Positions 20,739-31,196 are shown, numbered from the stretch's first letter. The stretch is 64,000 nt of DNA from Euleptes europaea (GCF_029931775.1 NC_079312.1:12965821-13029820), one strand, 5' to 3'. Numbers and translations are program-made. Notes: generated from the sequence alone by a model not told the origin.

Positions 20739-21440
20739 TTATTTAGTTACTTTGCCATCAAGTCACAGTTGACTTATGGCAGCCCGTAGGGCAGTGGTTC
20801 CCAAAGTGGGCAGTACCACCCCCTGGAGGGGGATAACCTAGGGAGGCACTAAAAGGCAGGGGGGCGCTAGAGGTGGGCCCCTTCAACTGTGCTGTTCACT
20901 AATTTACAATAGATCAAGCTATGGCATCATGCTGGCAAATTTGGTGGAAACTTATCAGAATTTTTTTCCAGACTTTGAGGAGCTGGTACCACTGGATCAA
21001 GTTCATCAGTTATGTTGAATAAATTTCAACTAAAAAGTTTTTATTTGGTTTTTGAATTGTTGCTGTTTTGGAATTTTCTTGTTCTTGTCTTCTTTAATGC
21101 GACATGCAAACTTCTATTTTGAATAATGCTTCTTATAGGGTAGGGGGTGCTGGGGTTGAGTTTGTGGAACCAAGGGGGGGTGGCCCGAAAAGTTTGGGAA
21201 CCACTCCTGTAGGGTTTTCGAGGCAAGAGACGTTCAGAGGTGGTTTGCCACTGCCTGCCTCTGCGTCACGCCCCTGGTATTCCTTGGAGGTCTCCCATCC
21301 AAATATTTGTCAGGGTGGAGGTGGAGAGTGTGACTGGCCCAAGGTCACCCAGCAACTTTCCATGGCAGAGCTTGGATTTGAACCTGGGTTTCCCAGTGCC
21401 TAGTCCAACACCTTAACCACTACACCATGCTGGCTCTCTA
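20739..21440 (-). mobile_element. Composite SINE split by a hAT MITE
   Basis: SINE sequence with CAAGTCACAGTTGACTTATG (BovB-like or 5S-SINE tail) at 20739-20791 resumes at 21207 (GGGTTTTCGAGGCAAGAGAC) and continues to a tRNA-like head near 21440. The hAT element described next lies in between. Confidence 0.65.
20792..21206. mobile_element. hAT MITE (CAGTGGTTCCCAAAGTGGGC type)
   Basis: Ends CAGTGGTTCCCAAAGT and AGTTTGGGAACCACTC are inverted repeats. Flanked by 8-bp near-duplicates CCGTAGGG / CTGTAGGG. A shorter relative is at 34408-34602. Non-coding. Confidence 0.8.
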
Positions 21441-21444
21441 AAAA

Positions 21445-21610
21445 AATTTTTAGCTGTCAAGTCACACCTGACTTATGGTTACCCCGTAGGGTTTTCAAGG
21501 CAAGAGATGTTCTATCTCCCATCCAAATACTAACCAGGGCCAATCCCTACTTAACTTGAGATCTGAAGAGATCAGGCTAGTCTATGGCCATCCAGGTAAG
21601 GCAGCTTACA
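21445..21610 (-). mobile_element. 5S rRNA-derived SINE
   Basis: The reverse complement carries a 5S-like internal promoter region (GATCTCTTCAGATCTCAAGT relative to 5S GATCTCGGAAGCTAAG) and the tail seen in other copies. A better preserved copy is at 38512-38672. Confidence 0.6.
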
Positions 21611-21702
21611 ATATGAATAAAATACATAAAGTACATGAAAATGCATACAACCAAAATTTAAAATCACAGTTTAGGACTCCTTTAATCAAATGCAGTCCTA
21701 AA

Positions 21703-23890
21703 TAGAATCATAGAGTTGGAAGGGATCACCAGGGCCATCAAGTCCAACCCCCTGCACAATGCAGGAAATTCACAACTACCTCCCCGCTCCACACCCCTAG
21801 TGCCCAGAAGATGGCCAAGATGCCCTCCCTCTCATCATCTGCCTAAGGTCACAGAATCAGTATTGCTGACAGATGGCCATCTAACCTCTTCTTAAAAACC
21901 TCCATGGAAGGAGAGCTTACCACCCCCAGGGAAGCCTGTTCCACAGAGGAACCGCTCTAACTGTTAGACAATTCTTTCTCATGTCTAGACGGAAACTCTT
22001 TTGATTTAATTTCAACCCGTTGGTTCTGGACCGACCTTCTTAAGTTTTGTTTCTTAAGATATTTAAGAGAGAGCCAGCATGGCATATGGTTAGAGTGTTG
22101 GTCAAGGATGAGGGAGGCCCCATGCTCAAATCCCCGCAGTACTGTGGAAGTTTTCTGGGTGACCTTGGGCCATCACTGACTTTCAGCCTAACCTACCTCA
22201 CAGGGTTGTTGTGAGGGTAAAATGGAGAAGAGGAGACTGACGTGAGCCACTTCGGGTCCAAGTTGGGGAGAAAGGCGGAGTAGAAATTAAATAAATAAAT
22301 GAAGCTGTCTACGTTGTGTTGCTTAAGATATTTTAGTGTTGCCTCATGGGACAAGTACCGGTACTCCAGCCCTTTATGATCGCTGTGATTGTCCTTTTCT
22401 GAATCTGACGGTAGCTCTGACATAGACTACCTTCTATCCACTACCACCCCAAGATCCCTTTCTTGGTCTGTCACTGCCAGCACAGATCTCATCAGTGTAT
22501 ATGTGAAGTTGGGATTTTTTGCCCCAATATGCATCTCTTTACACTTACATTGAATCTCATTTGCCATTTTAATGCCCATTCTTCCAGTATGTAGATCCTT
22601 CTGGAGCTCTTCACAGTCCGATTTTGTTTTAACCACCCTAAATAATTTGGTGTCATCTGCAAACTTGGTTACTTCGCTGTTTAACCCCAACTCCAGGTCA
22701 TTGATGAACACGTTGAAAAGCACCGGTCCCAACACAGATCCCTGAGGCACCCCACTGCTGACATCCCGCCATTGTGAGAACTGACCATTGATTCCTACTC
22801 TCTGCATCCGATTTTTCAGCCAGTTCTCAATTCATAAGAGGACTTGTCCTCTTATCCCATGACTATGAAGTTTGCTTAGCAGTCTTTGGTGGGGGAGTTT
22901 GACAAAAGCTTTTTGGAAATCCAAATACACAATATCCACAGGTTCACTCCTGTCCTCATGCTTATTCGCGCTTTCAAAAAACTCTAATAGGTTAGTGAGA
23001 CAGGACCTACCCTTACAGAAACCATGTTGGGTTTTGCCCAGCAGACCTTGCCCTTCTATATGCTTGACAATTCTATCTTTAATAATGCTTTCCACCAATT
23101 TACCCGGAACAGACGTTAAGCTAACTAGCCTGTAATTTCCTGGGTCCCCCTGGAACCTTTTTTATAAATGGGTGTTACATTGGCCATTCTCCAGTCCTCT
23201 GGTACAGAGGCTGATCGAAGGGACATGTTACATATCTTTGTTAGAAGTTCAGCAATTTCCCATTTGAGTTCTTGGATGAATACCGTCTGGTCCCTGTGAC
23301 TTGTTAGTTTGCAGTTTGTCTAGACGTTCTAGGACTTCCTGCCTTGTTACCACTATTTGCCTCAGTTCCTCATTTTCCCCTCTCCAAAATCTCTGTTCAG
23401 GAGAAGGAATCTGCCCTGTATCTTCAACAGTGAAGACAGATGAGAAGATTTCATTTAGTTTTTCAGCAGTCGCTTTATCCTCTCTTAGAGTTCCTTTACT
23501 CCCATTGTCGTCCAATGGTCCAACCGCTTCCCTATCTGGTTTCCTACTCCTAATATACTTAAAGATCCTAATATACTTAAAGATTTTCTTATTGTTTGTT
23601 TTGATGTGTTTAGCAATATGCCCCTCAAATGTCCCCCTAATATCCAGCCGGTGCCTTTCTGCCTGCAATTTAAACCCATTATTGTGAGTCCTCCAGAACT
23701 GCACACAATAGTCCAGGTGCGGCCTGACCAATGCCGTGTACAGCGGAACTATGTCATCTTGCGATTTGGATGTTATGCCTCTGTTGATGCACCCCAAGCT
23801 AACATTAGCCTTTTTTGTCACTGCATCACACTGGCTGCTCATATTTAACTTACAGTCCACCCGTACCCCAAGATCTTGTTCACATACACT
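21703..23890 (-). mobile_element. CR1 LINE, long but decayed copy, with a SINE inside
   Basis: The 3' end is at 21703 (AATCATAGAGTTGGAAGG on plus). The minus strand encodes CR1 reverse-transcriptase pieces: KSQGPDGIHPR near 23270; GLLGKTQHGFCKGRSCLTNL and VDIVYLDFQKAF near 22900-23060; GVPQGSVLGPVLFNVFINDL and the active site FADDTKL near 22640-22750; and QERDLGVVVD near 22440. A C-terminal segment (PLYTALVRPHLDYCVQFW) lies out of order at 23640-23900, so two copies or a rearrangement are present. Frames are interrupted many times. An ACA-type SINE (22067-22305) splits the 3' part. Confidence 0.88.
22067..22305 (+). mobile_element. ACA-type tRNA-derived SINE inside CR1
   Basis: Head GAGAGCCAGCATGGCATATG, body CAGCCTAACCTACCTCACAG, then TTGTTGTGAGGG, and the tail GAAAGGCGGAGTAGAAATTA with AAATAAATAAA. 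Confidence 0.75.
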
Positions 23891-23896
23891 GCTGCC

Positions 23897-23965
23897 CATG
23901 CGAAAGCTTATACCCTGAAAATCTTATTGGTCTCTAAGGTGCTACTGGACTCCAACCCAGCTGTT
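23897..23965 (+). mobile_element. Penelope-like terminal fragment
   Basis: CGAAAGCTTATACCCTGAAA then TTGGTCTCTAAGGTGCTACT. Same end family as 9221-9297. Confidence 0.5.
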
Positions 23966-24420
23966 CCTTTTCTGCAGTTTCTGCAGCCCTCCAACGTCCT
24001 TTTTTTTTGAGCCGTGGTAACCAGAACTGTTCGCGGTATTCCTGATGTGGCAGCATTGTATGGAGGCATTCCTATCATGGCACTTTTATTCTCAGTCTCT
24101 TTCCTGAGGGTACGGATGAAAAGAAAAAAGCCCCGAGGGAGTGGCGGGGATTGCACGTACTTGCAAGCAGAAAACGAGCCTGGCAGAAGGAGCACTGAGC
24201 CCCCTCCCACTTTTCTTTGCCGAGCTGATTTTGTATTTGCAGGGTGCTTTTAACAAAAGGAGCTTCCCCAAATGACCCTTCGCTTGTAGTTGGAAGTGAT
24301 GCTGTCCATTTTGCCACCTCACTCTCCTGGATATATTGCTCCATCTAGTTCAGCAGCGGAGGATCTTTTTCGCAGCCCCGCCACTTGAGATTCTCTTATA
24401 TGGACATGCCACATTGGTAA
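23966..24420. other. CR1 remnant and unassigned sequence
   Basis: A CR1-like piece lies at about 24000-24090 (AACTGTTCGCGGTATTCCTG). The rest shows no gene or clear repeat. Confidence 0.35.
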
Positions 24421-24424
24421 AAAG

Positions 24425-24905
24425 TAAAGGTAGTCCCCTTGTGCAAGCACCGGGTCATTATTGACCCATGGGGTGACGTCATATCCCAATGTTTTCTAGG
24501 CAGACTATGTTTGCAGGGTGGTTTGCCAGTGCCTTCCCCAGTCATCTTCCCTTTACCCCCAGCAAGCTGGGTACTCATTTCACCGACCTCGGAAGGATGG
24601 AAGGCTGAGTCAACCTTGAGCTGGCTACCTGAAACTGACTCCTGTTGGGATCGAACTGAAGACGCTCAAGCTACTATGATAGTTTCCTTTTATTGCTATG
24701 CTTCAGATTTATTAGTATAAAATCAGTATATATGCCATAAATGTAAGAAAATGTAAGAAAAGCAAAACAACCTCAGAAGGTTGGAAGGCTGAGTCGACCT
24801 TGAGCCGGCTACCTGAAACCGACTTCTGCCAGGATCGAACTCAGGTCATGAGCAGAGCTTAGACTGCAGTACTGCAGCTTACCGCTCTGCGCCACAGGGC
24901 TGCTA
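24425..24905 (-). mobile_element. Sauria SINE(s), interrupted
   Basis: Tail and body at 24425-24660 and head-side sequence at 24770-24905, separated by ~105 bases of AT-rich insert. The repeated ACCTTGAGC-GGCTACCTGA segment shows two overlapping copies rather than one clean split. Confidence 0.75.
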
Positions 24906-24939
24906 TGCCACATAGGACTCTGTCCTAATAAAATTATAG

Positions 24940-25874
24940 GCCTCTGCTACCCTCGGCCAGAATTTTGATCCAGCCTATTACCTCTCTTCTCTGACTGGCA
25001 GTACCTCTCCCAGGTTTGTCCCAATACCTGTGAGGGACTGCTCTGTTCCGTGTCTGGACTGTCCGTACAAGCGACAGGCCAGACCTTTTTCATCTGGTGT
25101 AGCAGGAGGGCTTCCTTCCGGGCCGGATCGTCCTCGAATCCGACCCCGGGAACTGCAGTCCTCCGAGGCCGCGTCTCATCCCTCGAGAGCGACCAAGTAC
25201 GCGGGGACTCTAACCAGGTGTTCAAGTGGGTCGTCTTGGGTTTCGTACCCAAACCCAATCCTGAGTCGGCTCCACTGGGCGTCTTCCCAGTCGACGTCCC
25301 TTCCGAAGGGTTAGGATCGGGATTCGTCGGTACAGTGCTGTCCTCGTCCTCCTTGTCATCCCCATCGCCTGCCATAGCTGTCCAAAAGTGGTACAGGAGC
25401 AGGAACTGGGGCAAGGGACTTGTAGCTTAATGTGAGGTTCTCCAACCTCCCTGGGCTATTTCCATAAAACCACTCGCTCAGACGACCACTCAGAAGCAGG
25501 TAAGTTTATTGGAAGGCATCAGGTATGGCCAGGGCCTACATGGTCAAAGCTACAAGTGCTTACATTTTCAAAAGAGCCAGAATATAAACAGTTCTACATT
25601 GCAGACGTCGGTTACATGTTTTGAGAACCAAGAGATAACAGCATTGAGCTAAGCTACTGAATACACATCAAAGACACCAGGGAAGCTCATTAACTCAAGC
25701 CTGAGAAAGCCGAGGAAGGAGGAGGGAACGAGGAAAGGAAAGCGAGCGGGACATTCCAGCAGGGGCCTAAATGGGAAACAGTCCAGCCAAGGCCTGAACC
25801 CTTCTACTGAAAGAGGTCTGGCCTGTCGCTTGTACGGACAGTCCAGACACGGAACAGAGCAGTCCCTCACAATA
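24940..25874 (-). mobile_element. LTR-retroelement fossil
   Basis: A ~440-bp LTR-like unit (about 25432-25874, minus orientation, TGTGAGGGACTG at its start and CTCACA at its end, with AATAAA) is followed by a gag-like open stretch to about 24947. A ~60-bp copy of the LTR start also appears inverted at 25028-25090. Broken and partial. Family not determined, probably old. Confidence 0.5.
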
Positions 25875-25920
25875 CCGATGATTCTTTAATAAGGGATCAA
25901 AACTGAGACCTTCTGGAGGT

Positions 25921-26142
25921 AGGGTTGCCAACCTCCCGGTGGCACCTGGGGATCTCCTAGAATTACAAACTGATCTCCAGACTTTTCAGATCGGTTCCCC
26001 TGCAGAAAAGGGCTTGCTTTGGAAGGTGGACTCTATGGCGTTATATCCTACTGAGACCCCTTCTTTCCCCAATCCTCACCTCCCCAGGCTCCACCCCCAA
26101 AATCTCCAGGAATTTCCCGATCCAGAATTGGCAACCCGTGCC
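25921..26142 (+). mobile_element. GGTTGCCA-type MITE
   Basis: TAGGGTTGCCAACCTCCCGG start and GAATTGGCAACCCG end, ~220 bp. Confidence 0.75.
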
Positions 26143-26385
26143 ATGCAGGTACTTCACTACGGAGTTCTACAAAGATATCTCTTGTACCAATACAAATGAA
26201 TGCTGTTAGTTCTTAAGGTGCTGCCATGTTTCTGTGTTATATTGCTACAGTAGGCTAAGAGGGCTAACCTTCTGGAATTAACTTATTTCAAGCCGTACCC
26301 TTTCAGCTAAGTATGGTCTACTTTGACTGGGAGCAGCTCCCCACAATCTCAGGCAGAGAATATGATTCCCACAGTCAGCTTCCTG

Positions 26386-26465
26386 AATTATTATTATATT
26401 ATATTATATTATATTATATTATATTATATTATATTATATTATATTATATTATATTATATTATAAT
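26386..26465. repeat. (ATATT)n microsatellite
   Basis: About fifteen uninterrupted pentamers, so length polymorphism is likely. Confidence 0.95.
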
Positions 26466-26642
26466 AATAGCTATTTGTATCCCACTCTCTGTCCCAGCCA
26501 AGGCTGGGTTCAGAGCAGCTGACATCAAATACAGTACAGTGCAACACAATAAACCCCATGTATCTAAATAAATCAACTTTAAATTTTTAAAACCCGTTTT
26601 CTGTTATTAATCAATTGGTGCCCACCTATAACACATAGGCAG

Positions 26643-26857
26643 GGTTGCCAACCTCCAGGTAGCAGCTGGAGATCTCCTGCTGTTACAACTGATCTCCAGC
26701 CGATAGGGATCAGTTCACCTGGAGAAAATGGCCACTTTGGCCATTGAACTCTACGGCATTGAAGTCCCTCCCGTCCCACCAAACACCGCCCTCCTCAGGC
26801 TCTGCTCCCCCCCCCAACCTCCCGCCGGTGGCGAAGAGGGACCTGGCAACCCTACAT
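26643..26857 (+). mobile_element. GGTTGCCA-type MITE, complete
   Basis: CAGGGTTGCCAACCTCCAGG at the start and GGGACCTGGCAACCCTAC at the end, with all internal motifs present. A good reference copy for the family in this window. Confidence 0.85.
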
Positions 26858-26929
26858 AGGTCCACGGTGGACCTGGGGAAGCAATGGGGTCCCCAACTAA
26901 CTGAAGCGGCTGGGAACTGAGCCTGAACA

Positions 26930-27051
26930 CATGAAGCTGCCTGATACTGAACCAGACCCCTTGGTCCATCGAAGTCAGTATTGTCTACTCAGACCAGCAG
27001 CGGCTCTCCAGGGTCTCAGGCGGAGGTCCTTCACATCACCTGCTTGCCTAG
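26930..27051 (-). mobile_element. tRNA-Ala-like SINE, 3' part
   Basis: CACATGAAGCTGCCTGATAC to CATCACCTGCTTGCCTAG; the head half is cut off by an LTR at 27052. Confidence 0.75.
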
Positions 27052-27391
27052 TGTAATGCCCAGATATAAGGGCTGGTATAAAATACTATGTACTCATACA
27101 CACACACATGGAAGCTTTGGGAAGTTGGCATCCAGGAGCCATGAACCAACAAATCATGCTCTCTGTGCTTGGTACGGCCTTTCACCAGTAGAGAGCTCTG
27201 AATTACCTTCATCCTTAGGAATGTGGTTTCTGGTTACCAAGCTCACAAGATCAGGCACTCACTAAGTGACGCCTTCGGCCAATATCTATAGGTTATGCTA
27301 ATTAGAGTGAAGTAGACACGTGTGCATTGGTGCTTTTGTGTATCAACCTGCTTGTCAGCAGCCATGGGCCTGCCCCATGCGAATGCATAAA
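27052..27391 (+). mobile_element. LTR fragment (same family as 48041)
   Basis: Starts TGTAATGCCCAGATATAAGG and shares ACGGCCTTTCACCAGTAGAG and TTCATCCTTAGGAATGTGG with the copy at 48041. Truncated on the right by a Penelope-type element. Fossil. Confidence 0.6.
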
Positions 27392-27454
27392 TGATACTGA
27401 CTTTGGTTCTTGTAGGTTATCCGGGCTGTGTGACCGCGGTCTTGGTATTTTCTT

Positions 27455-27497
27455 TCCTGACGTTTCGCCAGCAGCTGTGGCAGGCATCTTCAGAGGA
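27455..27497 (-). ncRNA. Hammerhead-ribozyme-like motif (Penelope family 1)
   Basis: The minus strand reads TCCT, CTGAAGA, a GCC...GGC stem, GAAA, CGTC and AGGA. TCCT/AGGA would form stem I, GCC/GGC stem II and CG a minimal stem III usable in dimers. One extra base follows the CTGAAGA core. Hammerhead motifs are known in Penelope-like elements; activity here is unproven. Confidence 0.5.
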
Positions 27498-27978
27498 GTA
27501 ACACTGAAGGACAGTGTCTCTCAGTGTCAAGTGTGTAGGAAGAGTAATATATAGTCAGAAAGGGGCTGGGTTTGAGCTGAATCATTGTCCTGCAAAAGAA
27601 AGACTGGACAATTCTGCCAACTATTTTGTCAGATTGCACAGAGAAGCCATTGAAATTCATAAACATCAGCACAACTTTAACAGAAGAGAGTTTAAGAATG
27701 AATACGGCTTGGCTTCCTGTCCTGAAAACCTCCAGACTAACAAAGACTACAGTCCACAATAGCCATGCAGATTAGCTTTGGATTTCACACATGAACAGAT
27801 CACTTCAGGATACAATGGTTCCACAATGACATACCACACCCTCATTAGCACATGATCTTGATACTTACAGGACAATGATTAGCACATTACCTTTGTTACT
27901 TTTTGCAGGACAATGATTCAGCTCAAACCAACCCCCTTCTGACTATATATTACTCTTCCTACACACTTGACACTGAGA

Positions 27979-28330
27979 TAATTCACAGTGGGTAGCCGTG
28001 TTAGTCTGTTTGCAGTAGTCAAAAAGGGCCAGAGTCCAGTAGCACCTTAAAGACTAACAAAACTATTTCCTGGTAGGGTATGAGCTTTCGTGGGCCACAG
28101 CTCACTTCTTCAGATACAGCTAGAATGTGAATCCATCGGTCTTTAAGTAGAGGAACAGTATGTCAATGTGAATAGCAGGCTTGCTATTTACATACTGTTC
28201 CTCTACTTAAAGACCGATGGATTCACTTTCTAGCTGTATCTGAAGAAGTGAGCTGTGGCTCACGAAAGCTCACACCCTGCCAGAAAATAGTTTTGTTCGT
28301 CTTTAAGGTGCTACTGGACTCTAGCCCTTT
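27979..28330. mobile_element. Penelope-like family 2 foldback element nested in family 1
   Basis: 352 bp, flanked by the exact 12-bp duplication TTGACACTGAGA (27967-27978, 28331-28342). Its halves are ~170-bp inverted copies meeting near 28155-28180. Each half carries a CTGAAGA...GTGAGC...GCTCAC-like...GAAA core. Confidence 0.85.
28078..28117 (-). ncRNA. Hammerhead-ribozyme-like motif (Penelope family 2)
   Basis: The minus strand reads GTAT, CTGAAGA, A, GTGAGC, a loop, GCCCAC, GAAA, GCTC and ATAC. GTAT/ATAC gives stem I and GTGAGC/GCCCAC stem II with one weak pair. The copy in the other arm (28236-28275, plus) has a better stem II but an altered stem I. Confidence 0.45.
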
Positions 28331-28660
28331 TTGACACTGAGAGACACTGTCCTTCGGTGAAGATGCCGGCCACAGCTGCTGGCGAAACGTCAGGAAAGAA
28401 AATACCAAGACTGCGGTCACACAGCCCGGATAACCTACAAGAACCGATGAACTCTGACCGTGAAAGCCTTCGACAATATTTTGATACTGACTTTCCTTTG
28501 TTTCTCGGGGGAGTAACTCTGCACATCTTATTTGTGGGTTATGTCACCCCCAGGGTCTCTGTTTAGCTAAATAAAGAACTGTTGCTCTTTTTAACCTCCT
28601 CCTAGTTGTCTTCATTGGACTCTCTAAGACAACCAGGGCACTTCACTAGTCCCTTTAACT

Positions 28661-28945
28661 CACTGGTTCCCAACCAGGGGTCCATGGACCCCCAGGGGTC
28701 CACGAGAACTAAATTAAGGTCCGCAAAACAAAGTTCTAAACCCATAATAAATTAATATTGTCAATTAAAAGTTCTCTATTCTAAAAATATATATTCAAAT
28801 ATTATTCTAAGTTTAATGCTTAACTAACAGTCGTGATTAAAGTTTATTTTCAAATTCCCGGAATTTTTATTTTGAACCTTGGGGTCCCTGCACCGAACAA
28901 AAAAGTCCTAGTGGTCCCTGGTCAAAAACAGGTTGGGAACCACTG
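28661..28945 (+). mobile_element. hAT MITE (CAGTGGTTCCCAACC type)
   Basis: Inverted ends CTGGTTCCCAACC and GGTTGGGAACCACTG; exact 8-bp duplication CTTTAACT (28653-28660, 28946-28953). It sits in a tRNA-Ala-like SINE, whose head continues to about 29030. Confidence 0.9.
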
Positions 28946-29099
28946 CTTTAACTGGAGATGCCAGGGATTGAACCTGGGACCTCCTGCATGCCAAGCAGAG
29001 GCTCTGCCACTGAGCTAGGAGGCAAAACCTTCCTTGCTGCCAGGCGTGTGCGGTTTTGCCCTTGCCCCAAACCAGCTTCTCCCCCCCCCCTCCCCTTGT

Positions 29100-29342
29100 C
29101 TGTCCACTCTTGGCTGTTGGGAGCCTCCAAGGCAGCGCGCTCTAAAGGGTTAAGGAGAGCGAGTTCGCCCCGACTCCTAGACAAAACCGCTATCGCGGGA
29201 AAGGCGGATGCTGGGGAGCGAGAGGGTCAGGGGGGGAAGGCACTTCCGGTTCCCGTGGGGAAGCGGCCTTTGAATTTTCCCACGCGCAGGATCAGAGGCT
29301 GGAAGGGCCTTTTTTGCGGGGGAAATCCCGGGAAGGGGCCCG
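29100..29342 (+). promoter_or_regulatory. CpG-rich promoter and probable first exon of zinc-finger locus 2
   Basis: A CpG-rich block with CACTTCCGGTTCCCGTGGGG (ETS-type site), then CCCACGCGCAGG, ending in the good splice donor CCCG/GTGAGT at 29342/29343. It lies 1.85 kb upstream of the locus 2 SCAN exon on the same strand and resembles the candidate promoter of locus 1. The exon is presumably non-coding. Confidence 0.6.
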
Positions 29343-29604
29343 GTGAGTTTAAAGGGCGGGGGAAGGGGGAAGGCTGGGGCCTGAAGCGCCGCAGGGCAGG
29401 TTGCAGTGCAACCGGGGAAGCTGTTCCCTGGCTGGGAAGAGGACTGGGGGCGAAATCTTCACCGTTTGGATTTCTGCCTGTTGTGCAAGGAGGGGGAGGG
29501 GGAGGAAAGGCAGGAAAGCTGGGTATCTTTGGCCTCGGGTCCTGCACCCAGTTTTTCAAAGAGGGGCAGGAAGGAGCCTCTGAAGAGAGAAGGGCGACGT
29601 CGTG

Positions 29605-30095
29605 AACACAGGAAGCTGCCTGATACTGAATCAGACCCTGGGTCCATCAATTGTCTACTGAGACCGGCAGCGGCTCTCCAGGGTCTCAGGCTGAGGTCTT
29701 TCACATCACCTACCTGCCTAGTCCCTTTAACTCAGTGGTTCCCAACCTTTTTTTGACCAGGGACCACTAGGACTTTTTTGTTCGGTGCAGGGACCCCAAG
29801 GTTCAAAATAAAAATTCAGAAAATTTGAAAATAAACTTTAATCATAACGGTTAGTTAAACATTAAACTTAGAATAATATTTGAATATATATATTTTATAA
29901 TAGAGAACTTTTAATTGAAAATATTAATTTATTATGGGTTTATAACTTTGTTTCGCGGACCTTAATTTAGTTCTCACGGACCCCTGGTTGGGAACCAGTG
30001 CTTTAACTGGAGATGCCGGGGATTGAACCTGGGACCTTCTGCATGCCAAACAGATGCCCCACCACTGAGCCACAGCCCCTCTCCATGGCTCTCCA
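29605..30095 (-). mobile_element. tRNA-Ala-like SINE split by a hAT MITE
   Basis: SINE sequence at 29605-29732 and 30001-30095. Between them is a hAT MITE (29733-30000) with the exact 8-bp duplication CTTTAACT at both sides. Confidence 0.88.
29733..30000 (-). mobile_element. hAT MITE, opposite orientation to 28661
   Basis: CAGTGGTTCCCAACC start and GGTTGGGAACCAGTG end. Same family as 28661-28945 and 44638-44930, and inserted at the identical SINE position as 28661 with the same target bases. Confidence 0.9.
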
Positions 30096-30470
30096 GGGTC
30101 TCAGGCAGAGGTCTTTCCCATCACCTTACTTGCCTGGTCCCTTTAACTGCCGGGGACTGAACCTGGGACCTTCTGCATACCAGGCAGGTGCTCTGCCACT
30201 GAGCCACAGCCCCTCCCCAAATGATGGTTTAGAAACGGATGGGAGGGGGGAGAAATTTTCCTCACCCAAAATACAGAACCCCCAATGGTTAGAACGGCTC
30301 CCTACATTCATTGTTATACCAGAACACTAGCGGCAGAGCGTCTGCGTTGCATGAAGAAAATTTCAAGTTAAGTCCCTGGCATCTCCGGTTAAAGGATCTC
30401 AGGCCTTTCTCTCTGCCTGAGACCCTGGAGAGCTGCTGCCAGCCAGAGTAAACAATACTGACCTTAACAG
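30096..30470. mobile_element. Two further tRNA-Ala-like SINE copies
   Basis: Minus copy at about 30096-30217 (AGGTCTTTCCCATCACC ... CTGAGCCACAGCCCCTC) and a plus copy at about 30333-30475 (CGGCAGAGCGTCTG ... GAGTAAACAATACTGACC). Confidence 0.75.
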
Positions 30471-30511
30471 TAAATTATATGAGTCAGTACAAGCCAGCTT
30501 TGTGCGTGTTC

Positions 30512-30770
30512 AGAAGAAGAAAAGTTGGTTTTTATATGCCGACTTTCTCTACCACTTAAGGAAGAATCACACCGGCTTACAATCTCCTTCCCCTCCCCTC
30601 CCCACAACAGACACCCTATGGGGTAGGTGGGGCTGAGAGAGCTAAGAGAGCTGTGACTAGCGCAATGTCACCCAGCTGGTTTCGTGTGGAGGAGCGGGGA
30701 AACCAAACCGGTTCACCAGATCAGTGTCTGCCGCTCATGTGGAGGAGTGGGGAACCAAACCTCGGGAGGT
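30512..30770 (-). mobile_element. tRNA-derived SINE (CCAACTCTTCTT type)
   Basis: AAGAAGAAAAGTTGGTTTTT through GGAATCACACCGGCTTAC-like body to the B-box-like CACTCCTC region. Confidence 0.75.
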
Positions 30771-30869
30771 GGGCTCTCCTTCACTGGAGGTTTTAAACAG
30801 AGGCTCCATGGTCATTCGGCAGCCATGCTGGTTCTGTGAAGGGGTGAGCCAGCGCTTGGCTCTCGTGGC

Positions 30870-31085
30870 CCTTTCTTACGTGCCCAGGGTAATGCTGATT
30901 GCCACTTTGCCTCTGGGGTCACTGGGGAGTTGCAGGGGAGGTCATTGTGGGTTTCCTTCATTCTGCAGGGGATTGGACTAGATGACCCTGGAAGTCCCTT
31001 CCAGCGCTGCGATTCTATGTCTTTGTTTCTATGACTATATGGACAACTGGTCAGATCCAGCAGGGCTCTTCTTAACGTTCACTCA
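30870..31085 (+). mobile_element. CR1 LINE 3' ends (two types)
   Basis: A GGATTGGACTAGATGACCCT ... GCGATTCTATG tail ends near 31020, followed by a TCAGATCCAGCAGGGCTCTTC fragment of the second CR1 family. Confidence 0.65.
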
Positions 31086-31196
31086 GAAAGGAGAAGCTCT
31101 CGTCTGCCGTGGCCCAAGGCCGGAGAGCAATCCTAAGATTTTTCTGTTCTCTGTTGAGATTCTAGCGCTCTCACCCGGCATCCCCAAGCAGAGAGG

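Larger units (their letters stand above)
27405..28481. mobile_element. Penelope-like element family 1, deleted, with inverted ends and a nested second element
   Basis: Flanked by an exact 13-bp duplication TGATACTGACTTT (27392-27404, 28482-28494). The two ends are inverted copies: the left terminal block (27405-27590) has its reverse complement at about 27900-27978 plus 28343-28481. Inside, 27600-27760 encodes an LHREAIEIHKHQHNFNRREF-type sequence, the C-terminal end of Penelope ORFs after the GIY-YIG endonuclease. The left end carries a hammerhead-like core on the minus strand; in the right end the core is damaged. A family 2 element (27979-28330) has jumped into the right arm. Confidence 0.8.

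Noticed and set aside
21104-21403. 99-codon plus-strand ORF
   Set aside because: Made of hAT MITE and SINE sequence.
24947-25414. 155-codon minus-strand frame as a possible host gene
   Set aside because: It follows an LTR-like unit directly and looks like the start of a retroelement gag; treated as part of the fossil.
28343-28390. Intact hammerhead-like core in the right end of the outer Penelope element
   Set aside because: The upstream half of the core and its stem I partner are altered or missing in this copy.
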